From JAJKIP01 sp040509055 (lineage in GTDB: Bacteria > Bacteroidota > Bacteroidia > Chitinophagales > Chitinophagaceae), in the NCBI GenBank assembly GCA_040509055.1, contig JBEVLT010000391.1, positions 1-6,091 of the forward strand: a stretch of 6,091 bases of DNA. The letters run 5' to 3'. Under the pieces are notes generated by a model. That model was not told where the DNA came from. It worked only from the letters and a program-made list of their open reading frames with translations, and did not search any database. Each line of letters begins with the position of its first letter. Positions within the stretch are counted from its first letter, which is position 1. This document shows, one piece after another, positions 1 to 6,091 of the stretch. The position numbers and the translations under genes were made by a program.

Positions 1-18
1 AAAGGCCGGTCGAAACAT
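1..18 (-). CDS. Possible start of a following gene, cut off by window edge
   Basis: An ATG at 16-18 on the minus strand lies 9 nt after the lipoprotein stop and opens MFRPAF before the window ends. The spacing resembles the 11-nt gap between the two preceding genes, and genes for further surface lipoproteins or enzymes often follow SusD. Six codons cannot prove a gene, so this is only a candidate. Confidence 0.25.
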
Positions 19-27
19 GGTAACCTG

Positions 28-1419
28 TCAGTAACCTGGATTCTGAGTAAGCCTGGGGTTAGTCAGTAATTGCTGAATAGGGATTGGCCACAACGTGTCG
101 GTTGCCTGCCAGTTGCTCCCTTTTACCACCGACAGTACAGGGTCGGCACGGCCGGTACGTTTCAGGTCGAACCAGCGGTGGCCCCACTCGCAAAACAGTT
201 CATGCTTCCGTTCGGCCTCTACCGCTGCAATCGCCTGTGGTTGCGTTAACGATACGGCCAGACCGCTCAGACCGGCCCGCGCACGCACGACATTCAAATC
301 CTGCACAGCACCAGACATATCATTCAGCTGCGCCTTTGCCTCGGCCCTGATCAGGTACTGCTCGGCAAGCCGGAGCACCACATTGTATTCAGTAGCCGGC
401 GTGCCGGTTTTGACTTTGTATTTGTAGGGAAAATAGTGCGCAACGCTGTTCACTGTTTTTATCCCTATCCATTGGCTGCGCCGGTTGTCGCCTGTTTCAA
501 AATCTGCATAGAAACTGTTGGCAATGGCATAGCCGGGAATGCTGGCATTGGTGAGGCTGGGAATGAAAAAGAACCCGTCATAGCAATTGCTTCCATCCAC
601 CTCGTTGGAGGAGGGATAGAGCTGGAAGATCGTCTCGGTGCTGTTCTTCAGGAACGTAGCAGACAGGGCTGGCAGCGGCAGGTAAGTGCCTGCCCCGATC
701 ACTTTTGTGGCTTCCGCATCAGCCCTGGCCCAGTTTCGTGTATACAGGTACGCTCTCGCCAGCAAGGCCGTCGCCGCCCATTTATTGGGCCGGCAGCGTT
801 CAGGCGTAAGATAGCCGGTACTAAGACTTTCCTGTGCTTCGGTAAGGTCGGCAATGATCTGCTTATATACTTCTGCAACGGGTGTGCGCGGCATTGCCTC
901 GTTGACGCGGTAATCGGTGGTTACGGTCAGTGGCACATCGCCCCAGTTGTTAACGAGGTAAAAGAAATAGAACGCACGCAGGAACTTTGCTTCGCCGGTC
1001 AGAATCTTTTTGGCCGAAGGGGATATCCCGGCTGAAGCGGTCACTCCTTCAATAATGCTGTTAGCCTGGTAAATATCCTGGTACAGTTCATTGTACAGCG
1101 TAGGCAGAAATGTGTTGTCGTTGCGGATATTGTTCATATAAAATTCCTGTATAGGAGGCGCAGAGCTGTTGGTCTTCAGGTCGTCGGCGGCAAAGCCGGC
1201 ACAGCGTGTCTGCGTAGCCAGGAAATTGGGGATCACATCGGTCATATCGCTGTAAATACCTACGAGGGCCATAGATGCTGTGGCGCTGTCGGCAAATACA
1301 CTGCTGGTTTCCAGCTTATCCTTGGGGTTGTCCACCGTAAGATATTTTTCACAGGAGGCCAGGTTGAGCGCCAGCAGCAAAAGGCATCCAGGTAAGATTG
1401 TTTTATATATCAGTTTCAT
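28..1419 (-). CDS. SusD/RagB-family nutrient-binding outer-membrane lipoprotein
   Basis: This is the surface lipoprotein partner of the SusC-like barrel; in this family SusD closes over the barrel like a lid and helps bind ligand. The ATG at 1417-1419 opens a lipoprotein signal peptide with lipobox LASC and lipidated Cys23. Conserved blocks in order are EKYLTVDNPKD after the cysteine, VFADSATASMALVGIYSDM (41-59), AKFLRAFYFFYLVNNWGDVPL (144-164, with the family's WGDVPL), a TPR-like helical part near 212-240, LAEQYLIRAEAKAQLNDM (351-368), DLNVVRARAGL (374-384), ERKHELFCEWGHRWFDLKR (403-421) and the closing TNPRLTQNPGY. The stop is TGA at 28-30. At 463 residues it is at the short end for the family but complete. 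The mature protein has four cysteines besides Cys23 (73, 209, 279, 410). Substrate cannot be inferred. Confidence 0.97.
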   Translation of the reverse strand: MKLIYKTILPGCLLLLALNLASCEKYLTVDNPKDKLETSSVFADSATASMALVGIYSDMTDVIPNFLATQTRCAGFAADDLKTNSSAPPIQEFYMNNIRNDNTFLPTLYNELYQDIYQANSIIEGVTASAGISPSAKKILTGEAKFLRAFYFFYLVNNWGDVPLTVTTDYRVNEAMPRTPVAEVYKQIIADLTEAQESLSTGYLTPERCRPNKWAATALLARAYLYTRNWARADAEATKVIGAGTYLPLPALSATFLKNSTETIFQLYPSSNEVDGSNCYDGFFFIPSLTNASIPGYAIANSFYADFETGDNRRSQWIGIKTVNSVAHYFPYKYKVKTGTPATEYNVVLRLAEQYLIRAEAKAQLNDMSGAVQDLNVVRARAGLSGLAVSLTQPQAIAAVEAERKHELFCEWGHRWFDLKRTGRADPVLSVVKGSNWQATDTLWPIPIQQLLTNPRLTQNPGY

Positions 1420-1430
1420 GTTGAGCAGTT
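1420..1430 (-). other. 11-nt susC-susD junction, no Shine-Dalgarno
   Basis: Only 11 nt separate the TAA of the transporter from the ATG of the lipoprotein. The sequence (AACTGCTCAAC in coding sense) has no purine-rich ribosome-binding site, as is usual in Bacteroidota. The spacing argues for one transcript and possibly coupled translation, in keeping with the equal amounts needed for a SusCD complex. Confidence 0.7.
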
Positions 1431-4400
1431 TTAAAATTGAACTTTGATCCCCAGCGCACCGATCCGCAACACCGGCAGGCGATGGCTGCCTGACTCCGGG
1501 TCCAGTCCTTTATAGCCGGTAATGGTAAACAGGTTTTCCGCCTGGAAATACAACCGTAATGATTGGGCGCCGATCGGTTTGATCCATTTTTGAGGCAGTA
1601 CATATGCCAGCGATACATTCTTCAGCCGGATAAAGGAGGCATCGGTAATATACGCGTCGGAGTAAACCGCAAAATTATTATAGGCATTGTAGGCAGCTCC
1701 CGCCGAGGATGTAAATTTCTGGATATGGGTAATATCGCCGGGCTTTGTCCATCGCTCCAGCACTTCTACCGGCTGGTTGGAGGCAAACCCGGGAGCGAAG
1801 GTGCCAAAAGCATTGAGATAGTTTGGCCCGTTTTGCTTCACGAAATGGAAAAGAAAGCTCAGCTCAACAGCCTTGTACGTGATCGTATTCGACAGGCCTC
1901 CGTAAAATTTCGGGGTCATATCGCCGATGGCCGTTGCATTCGCAGGCCATGCGGTGCCGGCAAAGGAATACAATCCTGTAGCCGCATCCACACCGGTACC
2001 GGACAGCAGCCTCCGGATATTGAGTGGCTGGCCGATCATCAGGATCGTGACATAGCTCGAGCTTTCCAGCCCCGGAAACTCCAGCAACTTATTGCGGGCC
2101 AGCGTCAGGTTAAAAGAGCTTTTCCATGAAAAATCCTTTGCACGGACGTTGTCGGTTTTCAGATCGAACTCCCATCCCGTATTCTGCACCAGCGCTCCGA
2201 AATTGCGCAGGATGGACGGGAAACCGGTTTGATTGGGAAGCTTGTAGTCAATGAGCTGGTTATCGCTGCGGTTTCGAAACCAGTTCGTCACCAGCAGGAT
2301 CCTGTTGTTCACCCAGCCCAGCTCCAACCCCACCTCCAGCTTCCGGTTCCGTTCCCAGGTATAATCACCGTTGTACAATCGCGAGGGCACATAACCGGAT
2401 TGCCCCTGGTAGGCCATTACGGTAGCCCCATAGTTATCCAGGTAGCGGTAATCGCCGATCTGGTCGTTGCCGGTAATGCCATAGCTGCCCCTTAGTTTGC
2501 CATAGCTTAGCACCGGCAGATTGTTTTTCAGCCAGGCTTCTTCGGTAAAGATCCAGGCGGCCCCTGCTGCACCGAAATTGGCTACTTTCTTATCGGGGCC
2601 AAAGCGTGAGCTGCCATCCCTTCTTGCCGTCAGGTTCAGCAGGTATTTGTTGGCCAGGTTATAGGTCACACGGCCAAACACCGCCTGGTAGCGGTATTCG
2701 GTCAGTGAGCTGGTGGTCTTTACTTCTTTGGCAAACACAGTGGCTTCCAGCACTTCGTCGTTGGGGAAATCGGTGGCTGAAACGGTTTGCAGGTCTTTGT
2801 TATCATGCTGCATGCTGGCGCCTGCAAGCAGATCCAGCCGGTGCCTGCCGATGGATTTCGAATACTGCAGCTGCGGCTCTATGATCCAGCCTTTGGCCGT
2901 GGTGTATTCGAACGAAGAAGAGGAGATCAGGCTCACCGCGTTATTGGGGTCCAGCGATGCCACAGGCTGCAGGTATTTCTCGTTGAACTGGATATAGTTG
3001 TAACCGGCAGTAAGCCGCAGGCTCAGCCCGGCGGGCAGCTGGTAGCTCAGGTTCAGGTTGGCCCGGAAATTATCGGTAACGGCCGTGCTCCTGCGTAATA
3101 CATTGGAAAGCGGATTTACAAAATCACCGCCGTTTTCCGTCCACACCAGTTTACCATCCGCGTCCTGCAGGGCCGGATTGTTCGGCGCCAGGTCGATACT
3201 GGAGGTCAGGTCTACCGGCAGCCGGTTGTTGTCGGTACTGTAGCTGCCTGAAAAGCTCAGCTGGAATTTTTTATTATCCGAACTATGGTTCATGTTGGCA
3301 TGGACGGAGCCTCTCGTCTCCAGGAAATCGCCCGGGAACACGGTGGTCTGCCGGTTATAACTGGCTCCGAGCAGGAAATGCGTATTGGCATTACCGCCGG
3401 AGAGGGTCGCGTTGGCATTGGTAAACCGGGCCGTACCGCCGATGAAATAATCCTGCCAGTCCGTATACCGGGTCGTATCCCACAATACCAGGTCGGGTGC
3501 GGTAGCCGCCGTGATGGGTCTTGCATCGTTGCTAAACGCCTCCGTCCGCATGGCCACATACTGTGGCGTATTCAGCAGCTTCAGCCTGCGTGTAATGCTT
3601 CCGGCACCGGTATAGAATGCCGCATCCACTTTGGTGGTTTTGCTGCTGCCTTTTTTGGTCGTGATCAGGATCACGCCATTGGCGCCGCGGCTGCCGTAGA
3701 TCGCGGTAGCATCGGCATCTTTCAGCACTTCGATGCTTTGAATGTCCTGCGGGTTGATATTGGCGAACGGACTCTGTCCGCCATTGCCCATTTCCAGATT
3801 GCCGGAACCCAGGTAAGTATTGGGATAGGGCACGCCATCGATCAGGAACAGCGGAGCGCTGCCCTGGGCGATGCTGTTTTGTCCCCTGATCAGAATATCG
3901 ACCGATGCGCCCGGTACGCCGCTGGTTTGTGTGACCATCATACCCGGCACCAGCCCGGCCAGTGCAGCGAGGGGATTGGCAACAGGCTGTTTTTCTATAT
4001 CCTCTGCTTTCACCGTCGTAACGGAGCCCGTATTCAACCGCCGGGTAGTCGTACCGTAAGCGATCACCACTGTTTCATCCAGCACTGAATTTTTGCGGCT
4101 GAGCCGGACCAGGAAAGGAGCACTGATGTTACCCGTTGTGATCGTGATCTCCCGGGCGGCATAGCCCACATAGGTGATCACCAGCACATCGCCGGCGCCG
4201 GCCTGCAGCGAAAACCGTCCTTCCGCATCTGTAACGACGGAGATATGGGTATGCCGCAGCGATACCGTGGCACCGGCCAACAGTACACCTTCGTCACTCT
4301 GCACGATACCGGATACCGTTTGTTTTTCAGGCATTGCCGCAGGATCATTTGTGCCGGTGGCCGCAGGCTTGGGTTTAAGGACAATGATCTTTCCTTCGAG

Positions 4401-4730
4401 TGAATAGGTAAATGGCTGCGTTTTAAAACAAGCCTCCAGTGCCGCCGCAAGCGACACATTTTTCAGCTCCAGGGTGACGGGACTGCCTTTTTCCAGCAGA
4501 TCGGATTTGTAAAAAAACGTATAGCCCGTCTGTTTTTCGATCTGTGTAAAGACGTTTTGCAGGGGGACATTTCTGGCACTGATCGTTACGCCTTGTGAAA
4601 TGCCTTTTGCACTGACATTTAAAAACGCAGCAGTAAGAAAAAGGAAGGTCAGCTTCATCACGAACAGGGTTTTGGCTGCGTACCGGCGCCACGGCCAGGC
4701 CGGCGGGGTACGCAAAGCAGTTTTCTGCAT
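1431..4730 (-). CDS. SusC/RagA-family TonB-dependent outer-membrane transporter with N-terminal STN signalling domain
   Basis: This is the outer-membrane barrel of a SusCD-type uptake pair, importing a bulky ligand with TonB-ExbBD energy; the substrate is not readable. The ATG at 4728-4730 (MQKTALRTPP) is preferred because the longer frame begins only with TTG and would run through a hairpin; an internal ATG at 4656-4658 (MKLTFLF) is possible. Of 1099 residues, 1 to about 43 are the signal peptide (hydrophobic 25-39, then SAKG); about 48-119 the STN domain; about 137-210 a carboxypeptidase-regulatory-like beta domain; 218-227 a TonB-box-like DETVVIAYGT; about 233-361 the plug, with FLIDGVPY and the family signature VLKDADATAIYGSRGANG at 335-352; the rest is the barrel, with FQAENLFTITGYKGLDPE near the end and a terminal phenylalanine. 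The stop is TAA. Length is normal for the family and no frameshift is seen. The STN domain, plus the adjacent FecR gene, suggests ligand-induced sigma activation. Confidence 0.97.
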   Translation of the reverse strand: MQKTALRTPPAWPWRRYAAKTLFVMKLTFLFLTAAFLNVSAKGISQGVTISARNVPLQNVFTQIEKQTGYTFFYKSDLLEKGSPVTLELKNVSLAAALEACFKTQPFTYSLEGKIIVLKPKPAATGTNDPAAMPEKQTVSGIVQSDEGVLLAGATVSLRHTHISVVTDAEGRFSLQAGAGDVLVITYVGYAAREITITTGNISAPFLVRLSRKNSVLDETVVIAYGTTTRRLNTGSVTTVKAEDIEKQPVANPLAALAGLVPGMMVTQTSGVPGASVDILIRGQNSIAQGSAPLFLIDGVPYPNTYLGSGNLEMGNGGQSPFANINPQDIQSIEVLKDADATAIYGSRGANGVILITTKKGSSKTTKVDAAFYTGAGSITRRLKLLNTPQYVAMRTEAFSNDARPITAATAPDLVLWDTTRYTDWQDYFIGGTARFTNANATLSGGNANTHFLLGASYNRQTTVFPGDFLETRGSVHANMNHSSDNKKFQLSFSGSYSTDNNRLPVDLTSSIDLAPNNPALQDADGKLVWTENGGDFVNPLSNVLRRSTAVTDNFRANLNLSYQLPAGLSLRLTAGYNYIQFNEKYLQPVASLDPNNAVSLISSSSFEYTTAKGWIIEPQLQYSKSIGRHRLDLLAGASMQHDNKDLQTVSATDFPNDEVLEATVFAKEVKTTSSLTEYRYQAVFGRVTYNLANKYLLNLTARRDGSSRFGPDKKVANFGAAGAAWIFTEEAWLKNNLPVLSYGKLRGSYGITGNDQIGDYRYLDNYGATVMAYQGQSGYVPSRLYNGDYTWERNRKLEVGLELGWVNNRILLVTNWFRNRSDNQLIDYKLPNQTGFPSILRNFGALVQNTGWEFDLKTDNVRAKDFSWKSSFNLTLARNKLLEFPGLESSSYVTILMIGQPLNIRRLLSGTGVDAATGLYSFAGTAWPANATAIGDMTPKFYGGLSNTITYKAVELSFLFHFVKQNGPNYLNAFGTFAPGFASNQPVEVLERWTKPGDITHIQKFTSSAGAAYNAYNNFAVYSDAYITDASFIRLKNVSLAYVLPQKWIKPIGAQSLRLYFQAENLFTITGYKGLDPESGSHRLPVLRIGALGIKVQF

Positions 4731-4741
4731 ACTTTTGCATT

Positions 4742-4760
4742 GCCTGCCTAACCGGCAGGC
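4742..4760. repeat. GC-rich hairpin just upstream of the susC-like start codon
   Basis: GCCTGCC (4742-4748) and GGCAGGC (4754-4760) are exact inverted copies around the 5-nt loop TAACC. In the minus-strand mRNA this 7-bp stem of almost only G-C pairs ends 11 nt before the ATG at 4730, so it would lie over the upstream part of the ribosome landing region. It may act in translation or mRNA stability, or it may be a dispersed REP-like palindrome that happens to sit here. Confidence 0.5.
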
Positions 4761-4822
4761 TGGTTTTGGGTGAAAGAATAGCTGTCTTGAACGGACGTGT
4801 TTATTCCGGTTACTCAAAACCT

Positions 4823-4844
4823 GTCCCGGACCCAGGTCCGGAAC
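4823..4844. repeat. Near-perfect palindrome, possible hairpin
   Basis: GTCCCGGACC at 4823-4832 is mirrored by GGTCCGGAAC at 4835-4844 with one mismatch, which is a G-U wobble in the minus-strand RNA. The two central bases leave room for a stem of about 9 bp with a 4-nt loop. On the minus strand it is followed by AGGTTTTGAG, a short T run that could make it a weak terminator for the fecR transcript. It could instead be an operator or a structured part of the transporter leader. Confidence 0.45.
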
Positions 4845-4846
4845 GC

Positions 4847-4884
4847 AGCCGGTAATGTTCGCAGCATTGCCGGCTTTTTGTTTT
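4847..4884 (+). terminator. Putative intrinsic terminator reading in the plus direction
   Basis: The arm at 4847-4857 pairs with 4865-4875 over 11 bp with one G-U wobble, around a 7-nt loop. It is followed directly by TTTTTGTTTT (4875-4884). Stem plus T-tract is the form of a rho-independent terminator for plus-strand transcription, yet both flanking genes run on the minus strand. Read on the minus strand the T-tract becomes an A-tract before the stem and nothing T-rich follows, so it would at best be a weak or hairpin-only terminator for fecR. It might block antisense transcription or be half of a bidirectional terminator. Confidence 0.5.
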
Positions 4885-4987
4885 GTGCAAGGCCGGGATG
4901 GTTTACTTCATGAGTGTGCTTTGGATGACGAAATATTTCCGGCAATCATATGGGGCAATCGGGCAGGCTGGCAAGGTTAGCAACGGC

Positions 4988-6091
4988 CTATGGCATGACG
5001 ATGATCTTTTTTCCTTCGATGCGGAAATGTACCTGGGTTTGCTCCAGGGCCCGTAACACTTCTGAAAGACGTGCATCCCGCGGAAGCCGGCCCCCAAAAC
5101 GGTCGCGGGGCATTTCTCCTTCATACACCACCTCCACATCATACCAGCGCGACAGCTGGCGCATGACTGTGCGGATATCGGTTCGGTCAAACTGGAAAAA
5201 CCCGTTCTTCCACGCCACTACCTGGTCCACATCCACATCGTTCACTACGCGAATGGATGGTTGCTGCACCCGGGCCTGCTGGCCGGGTTTCAGCATGCTT
5301 TGGTGCGGCCCGTACGTAACACGTACACTGCCTTCGAGCAGCGTGGCAGCCATGGCGGGCTCGTCATCGTAGGAATTAATATTGAAATGAGTGCCCAGCA
5401 CTTCCACCTCCGTTGCACCGGTCCTGACCAGGAATGGTTGTGAAGCATCTTTTGCCACTTCAAAATAGGCTTCCCCGGTGATGGTAACGAGCCGGCGGGC
5501 GCCTGAAAAAGCAGCAGGATACGTAATGGACGAAGCCGCATTCAGCCAGACGGCTGTTCCATCCGGAAGCAGGAGCTTATACTGCCCTCCTTTCGGCGTG
5601 GTCATGGTATTGAAGAGTGTTTCGGGTGCAGCCTCTCCTGCTGTTTTGTACAACAGCTGGCCGCCATCCAGTTTTACCACGCTTGCATTTCCCTGCTGCG
5701 CCACCAGACCATTGGCGGCACTGTCCAGAATAATCTTCCTGCCATCGGCAAGGGTAAGCACCGCCTGGTTGCGGCCGGGTACGATATCCTGCTGCTCACC
5801 GGTACCAGCGACAGCCGGCCGATGATCCTGTTCCCGGCCCAGCATCATCACCAGTGCGGCCCCCGCTGCCATGATCAGCAGCGCTGCTGCAGCATACCAC
5901 CATTTTCGTATTGTCCTCACCCGGCCAGCCGGCCGTACTACAGACAGATTTCCTGGCTCTTCCTCACCGGCAGCCTGTCCATGCAGGATGGAAAGGAGCA
6001 GCGGCTCCCATTCTTCGGGGCGATAAGCGACCTGCTGCGGCGCCTCCTGGCTTAGATCCGCAATCAGTGTCTTCCAGCGTTCCGCATTTTC
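4988..6091 (-). CDS. FecR-family anti-sigma factor, inner-membrane (5' end cut off by window edge)
   Basis: This is a single-pass inner-membrane regulator that, by family knowledge, holds or activates an ECF sigma factor in the cytoplasm and receives a signal from an outer-membrane transducer. The frame is open from the window edge at 6091, giving 367 visible residues and a TAG stop at 4988-4990. A GTG at 5918-5920 is possible but falls just before the membrane segment and would delete the cytoplasmic sigma-binding region, so I treat it as internal valine 58. Residues 1-57 are a charged cytoplasmic part containing EEWEPLLLSILHG; 66-84 form a hydrophobic helix after RKWW; about 166-262 is the FecR domain (LLLPDGTAVWLNAASSI, ITGEAYFEVAKD, VEVLGTHFNINSY); about 300-366 is the C-terminal domain common in Bacteroidota FecR proteins (FDRTDIRTVMRQLSRWYDVE). 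Probably only a few tens of N-terminal residues are missing. The neighbouring STN-bearing transporter is the likely partner. The family call is secure; the signal is unknown. Confidence 0.95.
   Translation of the reverse strand, partial: ENAERWKTLIADLSQEAPQQVAYRPEEWEPLLLSILHGQAAGEEEPGNLSVVRPAGRVRTIRKWWYAAAALLIMAAGAALVMMLGREQDHRPAVAGTGEQQDIVPGRNQAVLTLADGRKIILDSAANGLVAQQGNASVVKLDGGQLLYKTAGEAAPETLFNTMTTPKGGQYKLLLPDGTAVWLNAASSITYPAAFSGARRLVTITGEAYFEVAKDASQPFLVRTGATEVEVLGTHFNINSYDDEPAMAATLLEGSVRVTYGPHQSMLKPGQQARVQQPSIRVVNDVDVDQVVAWKNGFFQFDRTDIRTVMRQLSRWYDVEVVYEGEMPRDRFGGRLPRDARLSEVLRALEQTQVHFRIEGKKIIVMP

Larger units (their letters stand above)
4731..4987. other. Structured intergenic spacer between fecR-like and susC-like genes
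   Basis: This 257-bp stretch holds no credible gene. In the direction of the flanking genes it runs from the FecR stop to the transporter ATG and should contain the transporter promoter and leader. It carries three inverted repeats, listed separately, at 4847-4875, 4823-4844 and 4742-4760. No convincing match to the Bacteroidota housekeeping promoter (TTTG, about 19 bp, TAnnTTTG) was found on the minus strand, which is compatible with an ECF-sigma promoter whose sequence I cannot predict. The frame of the transporter stays open back to a TTG at 4815-4817, but I consider that part untranslated. Confidence 0.7.

Noticed and set aside
436..1035. Plus-strand open frame of 199 codons opposite the SusD-like gene
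   Set aside because: It overlaps the conserved SusD core on the other strand and reads as low-plausibility sequence with no family resemblance.
3285..4088. Long open frame on the plus strand (267 codons) opposite the transporter
   Set aside because: It lies wholly within the well-supported SusC-like gene, has no recognisable domain or leader, and is explained by the GC-rich codon use of the real gene.
4772..4817. TATTCTTTC (minus strand, 4780-4772) and TTTG (minus strand, about 4816-4819) as a Bacteroidota housekeeping promoter
   Set aside because: The first differs from TAnnTTTG and the two are about 34 bp apart instead of about 19, so they do not form a promoter. A GGAAT near 4807 was also considered as an ECF -35 element, but no -10 motif at proper spacing could be defended.
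4754..4971. Direct repeat GGCAGGCTGG at 4754-4763 and 4962-4971
   Set aside because: Ten bases shared across 208 bp in GC-rich DNA is plausible by chance and no wider similarity flanks the copies.
4903..5190. Minus-strand 95-codon frame overlapping the end of fecR and the spacer
   Set aside because: It is in a different frame from the conserved FecR C-terminal domain, rich in Cys, Met and Arg, and resembles no family.
5918..5935. GC-rich palindrome-like stretch and GTG start in fecR
   Set aside because: The stretch encodes the RPAGR linker within a frame open to the window edge. A GTG start would remove the cytoplasmic domain expected of a FecR protein.
1..6091. CRISPR arrays, tRNA or rRNA genes, insertion sequences, phage or plasmid genes
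   Set aside because: No regularly spaced repeats, RNA gene motifs, transposase domains or target-site duplications were seen. The window is fully explained by three genes and one spacer.

Overview
The window looks like chromosomal DNA from a member of the Bacteroidota, most likely the Chitinophagaceae or a related sphingobacterial lineage. I base this on three things: protein families largely confined to this phylum (a SusC/RagA transporter with an N-terminal STN domain, a SusD/RagB lipoprotein, and a FecR-type anti-sigma factor with the C-terminal domain common in this phylum), a SusC leader (an MQKTA start followed by MKLT..SAKG) that I recall as typical of Chitinophaga-like genomes, and the lack of Shine-Dalgarno sequences. 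Base composition leans GC for the phylum. The species cannot be named from this sequence.

Everything I accept as coding is on the minus strand, so transcription runs from high to low coordinates. From 6091 to 4988 lies a FecR-like anti-sigma factor whose first residues are cut off by the window edge. From 4987 to 4731 is a 257-bp non-coding spacer rich in inverted repeats: a hairpin followed by a T-tract that reads as a terminator in the plus direction, a second strong palindrome, and a third GC-rich hairpin ending 11 nt before the transporter start codon. From 4730 to 1431 is the full-length SusC-like TonB-dependent transporter (1099 residues). After an 11-nt gap comes the full-length SusD-like lipoprotein (1419 to 28, 463 residues). 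A possible next gene starts at position 18 and runs off the left edge.

Together this is a standard outer-membrane nutrient uptake module with trans-envelope control. The SusD lipoprotein caps the SusC barrel and helps capture a ligand, the barrel imports it using TonB energy, and the STN domain of the barrel is expected to contact the periplasmic C-terminal region of FecR, which would then release or activate an ECF sigma factor. The sigma gene is expected just beyond position 6091 but is not visible. No glycosidase, peptidase or other catabolic gene is in the window, so the substrate cannot be assigned.

I did not find a clearly new system. The parts most worth a second look are the structured spacer between the regulator and the transporter, and the matching STN-like folds on the two proteins either side of it.
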